A stretch of 64,000 nt of DNA. Origin: Zingiber officinale (lineage: Eukaryota; Streptophyta; Magnoliopsida; Zingiberales; Zingiberaceae). Position numbers and translations under genes: made by a program. Shown one piece after another: positions 57,982-64,000 of this stretch (the stretch's first letter is position 1; every line of letters starts with the position of its first letter). A model generated the notes under the pieces. That model saw only the letters and a program-made list of their open reading frames with translations, was not told where the DNA came from and made no database searches. The stretch is taken from assembly GCF_018446385.1 (NCBI RefSeq), contig NC_055996.1, forward strand, positions 50,886,365 to 50,950,364. Direction: 5' to 3'.

Positions 57982-60555
57982 TGTTAGGATGTATACTAAA
58001 AGCCTAGCTTTTGGTATAAACATTTATCTAGAAATAAGAATCACATTCATCAAATGTCTACATTTATGATAAATGTAGTTGTTCAATTAATTTATATTGT
58101 AGATAACATGGTGCGTGGTGTCACACACAGAGGATCATGTTATCAGTACCTTATAAATTATAAACAGTAGCTCACGACCAAGATGGAAAGGAACAAACCA
58201 TTGGAAGGTCGTAGTGTAATTAGGTATTAGTTTATCTTAACTATATAATTACACTAGTACACTTAGAGTGTATTGAGAAGGACCATTAGAGGTCGTTTCT
58301 TTTATACTGACTTTATAAAGGAACAAAGACCTCAGTTATTATGGAAGTGTGTGCTCTTAATCCTAATATAATAACAAGCACATATATTTGATATTTATTT
58401 TTTTAATTTATCAATGGGTGAGATTTAGTTCGATAAATCAATAAGCGATAAGTTGGAAATGATATCACTTATAGTGTGTGTTGTTGATTATAGAAGGCGT
58501 GTCCTAGTGATCTAGGTTGATAATGTCCCAAGAGGAGCTCATAAGGATTGTCATGTTAAACCGGTGGACTTGACAACGAGGTTGAGTGGTACTACTCTTG
58601 GACTAAGATATTAATTAAGTGAGTTGTCAGTAACTCATTTAATTAGTGGACATTCGACATCTTAAACAGGGAGACATAATAAGAAGGAGCCCAAATGTAA
58701 TTTGAGATTGGTGCGGTAGTTCATAATAGTTCTTTAGTGGAATGAATTATTATTGATGAAATTAAGTTGTGTTCAGGGCGAACACGGGATGCTTAATTTC
58801 ATCGGAAGAAACCAATTCCTCCTCTCGGTCCCTATCGTAGCCTTTTGGATATAGAGATTTATACCCACCACATACCCACCTTCTTACCCATCCAATGGGT
58901 CGACCAAGCTAGCTTGAAACCCAAGTTAGGGCCGGCCAAGACCAGCTTAGGTGGTCAGCCACTAGAATATTAAAAAGGATTTTTATTAAAATTATTTCTT
59001 ATGTGGATATCATGTTTTAAAAGAGTTTAAAAATTAAAAATTTCCTTTTATAGCTTTCTACAAAGAAGAGAAGAGATTAATCTCTTTCCTTATTTGTAGA
59101 TTAAAAGGATGGTTTTAATTTTTGATAAAAACTTTCCTTATTTGTAAATCATCTACATGTTTAAAAGAGAGTTTAAAATTTGAAATCTTTCCTTATTTGT
59201 TGATTAAAAGGTGGATTTTAAATTTTAAGAAAACTTTCATTTTTAACCATGTTCATGATTTAAAAGAGAGTTTAAAAATTAAATATTCTCTTTTATAATT
59301 TTCTACAAGAGATTAAGAAAAGATTTGATATCTTTCCTTATTTGTAGATTAAAAGAGATTTTAATTTTTAGAGATAACTTTCTTTTTATCCACATGTTTA
59401 AAAAAAATATTTTAATTTATAAAATTTCCTTTTTACTAACCATGAAGGGATTAAAATTATTGGAGAAATTTTTATAAATTTCTGGAGACAAATTAGGAAG
59501 TTTTAATTAATTAAAATTCTCCTTGTTTATAGCTTGTGGTGGCCGGCCATATGAATTGAGAAAATAAAATTTATTTTTAATTAATTAAAATTTCATTTTC
59601 ATGGCAAAAGAATTAAGGAAGTTTTTATTAAAATTTCCTTATTTGCCAAGACCAGGGATTATAAAAAAGGGGATAGAAGAGGCTTCATGGTGAACGACTC
59701 TATTTTATTTTCTCCCTCTTTTCTTCCTTGGTGTGGCCGACCCTTTTCTTTTTCTCTCTTTCTCTTGTGTGGCCAAAATCCTTTATCTCTTGGAGCTTGG
59801 AGGAGGTGGCCGGATCTAGCTTGAGGAAGAAGGAGAGAAAGCTTGCATCCCTTGGAGCTTGGTTGGTGAAAAAAAGTTCTTCATCCTTTAGAAGATATGC
59901 TTGGCCTAAACTTAAAGGAAGGAAGAAGAAGGTGCCTTGGTGGTTCTCGTCTCGGAAGATCGTTGCCCACACAACGTCCGGGATTATAAGAGGAATACGG
60001 TAGAAGACCTAGAGGTTTTTGTTTGCAAAAGAAAAGGTATACTAGTATTTAATTTCTGCATCATACTAGTTTTATTTCTTTGTAAAAATACCAAATACAA
60101 GAGGCATGCGATTCTAGTATTTCGAATTAGTTTTCGATGTTATGTTCTTTTATTTTTCTTTTCCTTGTGATTTGATTGTTCCTTTTGGTTGACCTAAAGT
60201 TATTTAAGGAAATTAAATATTAGCTTTCCTTAAAAGGCTTTGTCTAGGCGTTGGTGGTTGTTCCCATATCCAAGAAGGTCATGCGCCTCGCCATGCAGTC
60301 CTGGAAGCCAATTTTGGAAATTAATATTTAATGGAATTAATAACCTAGGTGATTTGGATTGAACGTGTTAAGTTTCGCAGGAGATCCAAGTCTAAACCTA
60401 AAAGAACAAATAAATTAAACTTAGGATCAAACGTGTAAAGTTCCGCAGGCGATCCAAGTTTAATTTAAAAGAACACATGGTATAGGAAAGGTTCAGACCT
60501 TTGTACAAAATTTTTGTACAGTGGAACCGTTAGGTTTTCCGAGTAGCAACCAACA
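57982..60555 (+). repeat. Copia 5' LTR (family C, copy 3)
   Basis: Starts TGTTAGGATGTATAC and ends GAGTAGCAACCAACA; 2574 bp. TATA-like ATTATAAAAAAGG near 59659. Inverted AAGAG...TTTCC units at 58970-59640. The primer site after it has lost its first part; only GAGCACTAGG remains at 60556. Confidence 0.85.
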
Positions 60556-62210
60556 GAGCACTAGGTCCAGAGTGTATGTTAATCTATATAATTATGGATG
60601 AGAAAGGAAGTAAGGGCGTAACTTTGGAGCAGCTAAGATCAACTATTATGACTTATACTTATAGAGAGTAGTGTAGCGACATTTAGCATCTTTTAATGAA
60701 TGTCTTAAAAATATACAAGAGTTGTATTTAGTTTTATTAGGATTTTATTTTTTGATCTAGTTACATGTACATTCCTTTTATGGAATATAGGATCGATGGA
60801 TGTAAATTTTATTTTATGTTCGATCTAATTTACATGTACATTCCTTCGAGGAATATCGGATCGAAAAATGTAAAAATTCTATTTATGTCGCGGATCGAAT
60901 CTTGCAAGGTGTGGAACCTTTTGAGGACCAGAGGCGCAACGAAACAAGGAGCAAGATGGATGCGACAACTAGACCCGGTGGCGGTGGCCAAAGATGGCAG
61001 CAGTTAGGGTTGGTGACACACGGAGGACAGCAATAGATAAAAGTCATAATAGTTGAAAATTAGTTTTTCTATTTATTGTTTTTTATGTTGTGCTGTGTGT
61101 GCTTGTTAGTATGCATGTTAAGTAGGCTAGCATAGTCAAAATTCCTCACTTTAAATAACTAAGTGGGAGAGAGATTTATTTTTTAATAAATTCCACGGTC
61201 TCCATTACTGGTTTATAAGTGATGCAACAAGCTTGCGCGTTGGCTCTGAGTGCCTTCCTCCATATCGGATGAGCTTGTTTATGGATCACTAGATTAAACT
61301 TCCATTTTGGATGACTATAGGAAGTTAATTAAGAGCGTGTGATCTTCCCCATCGGAAGGGGCACAATCTTATTAATGGACTTAGTGTCAAGTAATGGTAT
61401 ACACTTAGGCACGTCTAATAGTATCCTCCCCATCGGAGTCACTACTATTATTTGTGTGACCGAAGAAAATCAACTATTAATTTGTCAAATAAATAGGTTG
61501 ACAAGATAATAAAATTAAAAACTCCTCTTACAAATGTTTGATTTTGTATACGTCCACACTATCGTGGCATACAAAATTCATAGTGTTTGAGGTAATTTTA
61601 TTTTGTCATAAAGATTTATTGACATGATAATTAATGGGTAAAACCCTTCTCTTACAAATATTTAAATTTTGTATACGTCCACACTATCATGGCATGCAAA
61701 ATTCACGGTCTTTGAGGTGTTGGTGAATTTAAATAATATTGTTTGAGGAATTAATGTTATTTTAAATTCAAAAGTTTTGACCAAATATTTGATCAAAGAC
61801 AGATCAACTATTAATTTTATTCATCATAAAGTAAAGTTGACGAGATAATAAAATTAATGGATAAAATCTCCTCTTTGATTTTGTATACATCCACACTATC
61901 TTGGCATACAAAATTCATGGGGATTTTAAGGAATTGATCTTGACCAAATATTTTTGTGATTCTTAGGATTTAAAATGTTTGTCAATTCCCTAGTTGTTAT
62001 ACTATAGAAAATACTTAGTAGTCCCAATTGTAATGATTGGAAATAGGACTTGGACATTAAGGTAGACTGCCTTCTTAGAACAAAGAACAATATAGGTGTA
62101 TTTAATTCATTAGTTGAAACATGTTTAATAGTGTTATCTACTAGTAACTGTGAATTAGATGACGTTAATCATCCGCATGATTCATTCGCAGGTTCGAAAC
62201 CGACAACTAA
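60556..62210 (+). other. Leader and decayed gag of copia copy 3
   Basis: Leader parallels 53491-54588, with some segments duplicated (three copies of TTTTGTATACGTCCACACTA-like sequence, 61545-61910). A short gag trace (NDWK.DLDI) lies near 62030-62060; the rest of gag is lost. Confidence 0.6.
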
Positions 62211-63980
62211 ATGAAAGTAAAAACACCGTCAATGCTACTAAAGTGGCGGTTATTGCAGTTGGAGATGTTTATCCTTTGATAAGAATAAAATATGGATTTT
62301 AAGTAATTGTCTTTACCAAGTTTAGAAAGAACTAGTTTTCGGTTTCTAAACTATTCAAAGAACTTGATATTCACCTCTTTTAAAGTTGTTAAGAAAGAGG
62401 GAAGTTATCTGCAATTTGTTCAATTTATAAATCCAATAACTCCCACGATGCAACAAATGGAAATTAGTAACACATCTTCTAACTTTAAGAGAAAGCAACC
62501 TTCGGAAATGAACCAATTATAGCTTTGGCATCTAAGGCTAGGTTATATTAACTTGAGTAGGATTCATTGGTAGCTGATGAACTTTTGGGTTCATTAGTAG
62601 TGGAAATCTTTCCAACCTGCGAGTCTTACTTAGAAGGAAAAATAACCAAGAAGCTTTTAAGTCTAAGGGGTATGGAGCCAAAGATATGTTGGAATTGGTT
62701 CATCCTGATTTGTGTGATCCTATGACTATCCAGACAAGAGAAAGTATCGAATATTTCATCTATTTTATAGACAACTATTCAAGATACAAATACATTTACT
62801 TAATGTGTCGTAAGACTAAGTGCTTTGATTAGTTCAAAGAGTACAAGGCTGATGCGGAGAAACGTTAAGTAAAAGTATCAAGTCACTATGGTAAGATCGT
62901 AGTGGCAAGTACCTCTTGGGATAATTTAGGAGTTACTTATCAAAAGTAGGGATTCAATCCCAACTAACTGCACCTGGTACACCCCAACAGAATGGTGTAG
63001 TAAAAAGAAGGTATATGACTCTTATGAAAATAATTAGATTGATGATAAGTTATTCAGAAATTACCAAGTTCGTTTTAAGGATATACTCTGAAAAAGAAAG
63101 TGAACATAGTACATTCCAAAGTCAGAACTCTCTACTCATATAGAATTGTTGAATAGGCGTAAGCCTATTTTGAAGCATATTCGGATTCGGGTAGTCCAGC
63201 ACATATGCTGAAGAGAGACAATGATAAGTTGGATAGGAATTCACTTGTTTGTGGTTATCCTAGAGAAACGAAAGTAGGATTATAGTCTTAAAAATCAGAA
63301 GGTCATTGTTAGAATCAATGACTGATTTTTAAAAGAGGACTATATAATAAACCACAAGCCCATAAGTAAATTTGTTCTTAATAAAGGACACGTCTAATCT
63401 AGTATCAACTGTACAAGATGAGATACCACAAGGAAACTGCAACATATATCACAACAACAGACAATGTCTCGTCGTAGTGGGAGGGTTGTGAGGCAACCCG
63501 AGAGATTCATGTTTTTGGGAGAGTTTTCGAACTTGATCCAAAGTAAACATGAATCTGATCCCCAGACATATGATGAAGCACTCCAAGAAAAAGATGCAGC
63601 ATCTTGGCAAAAAGCAATGAAGAATTAGAATATATGTATTCTAATAAAGTCTGGAATCTCGAAAAATCACCAAATGATGTAAAAGCCATAGAAAAGGAAG
63701 GACAGACAGGAAGGTGTATACTTTCAAAGCAAGGCTTGTTGAAAAAGGGAAACCTTTTACCAGTAGTCATGCTTAAAGTCTATCTGGATTCCTTTATCTA
63801 TTGTTGCTCATATGGATTATGAGATTTAGCAAGTGGATGTCAAGACAGTTTTCCTTAACGGAAGTCTTGAAGAAAACATCCATATAAAGCAACCAGAAAG
63901 GTTCATTGCAAAGAGCAAAGAGCATCTTATGTGAAAGCTTAATCAGTCTATGGACTGAAGTAAAACTTCAAGATCTTGGT
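62211..63980 (+). pseudogene. Broken copia pol of copy 3, running off the window
   Basis: In shifting frames: a block after protease (NATKVAVIAVGDVY, ~62235-62275); the pre-integrase LWHLRLGYINLSRI (~62525-62565); integrase pieces YFIYFIDNYSRYKYIYL (~62750-62800) and TPGTPQQNGVVKRRYMTLM (~62970-63025); then RT parts with SWQKAM (~63605), MYSNKVW (~63635) and a frame with KWMS.Q.SLTEVL near 63830. Many stops and frame changes. Domain order (integrase before RT) confirms Ty1/copia. The 3' LTR is beyond the window. Confidence 0.85.
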
Positions 63981-64000
63981 ACATCCGGTTTAATAAAGTA

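Overview
The window looks like nuclear DNA of a flowering plant, most likely a monocot. The genes use plant-type splice sites. The two recognisable host genes are plant families. Most of the rest is LTR retrotransposons with initiator-Met-tRNA primer sites, plus hAT, CACTA and MITE DNA transposons. Only two host genes are supported: a two-exon DUF1639-family gene (8320-9075, minus) and a single-exon DEAD-box RNA helicase of the RH21/PRP28 type (19328-21544, minus).

Layout. 1-493 is the edge of a minus-strand gypsy-type LTR. 494-6588 is a copia LTR split by a complete but gag-pol-depleted copia element (648-6087, duplication ACTTC). 6589-7400 is an old gypsy-like LTR remnant. The DUF1639 gene follows, with a partial copy of its 5' segment about 0.9 kb upstream. 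10.2-19.3 kb is gene-poor: a probable 3.3-kb solo LTR (12986-16297) carrying a ~181-bp tandem array, a MITE and a LINE relic. The helicase gene lies at 19.3-21.5 kb.

22.4-45.3 kb is a nest built on one minus-strand copia LTR. A 1-kb TIR element (22591-23620) sits in it. A complete hAT element (24155-44819, 8-bp duplication TTAGCACA) also sits in it. Inside the 5' untranslated region of the hAT transposase lies a chromodomain-bearing Ty3/gypsy element (24606-42313, duplication TCTCT) arranged LTR-internal-LTR-internal-LTR. The hAT transposase frame (42356-44479) is broken only by two in-frame stop codons.

45.3-64 kb holds the copia internal remnant, a 147-bp GC-rich solo-LTR-like element, an opposite-strand gypsy LTR fragment, and three same-strand members of one copia family. 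The middle copia member has its gag cut by a CACTA element; the interval beyond carries a frameshifted exon of the TOR kinase gene and a terminal exon of a TIC32-like short-chain dehydrogenase. The last member runs off the window end.

The most unusual signal is structural. Two different copia LTRs carry tandem ~38-41-bp units, each able to fold as a hairpin. The inner stem is conserved (usually GGTC/GACC) and the outer arms change together from unit to unit.

All calls were made by eye; no search or alignment program was run.
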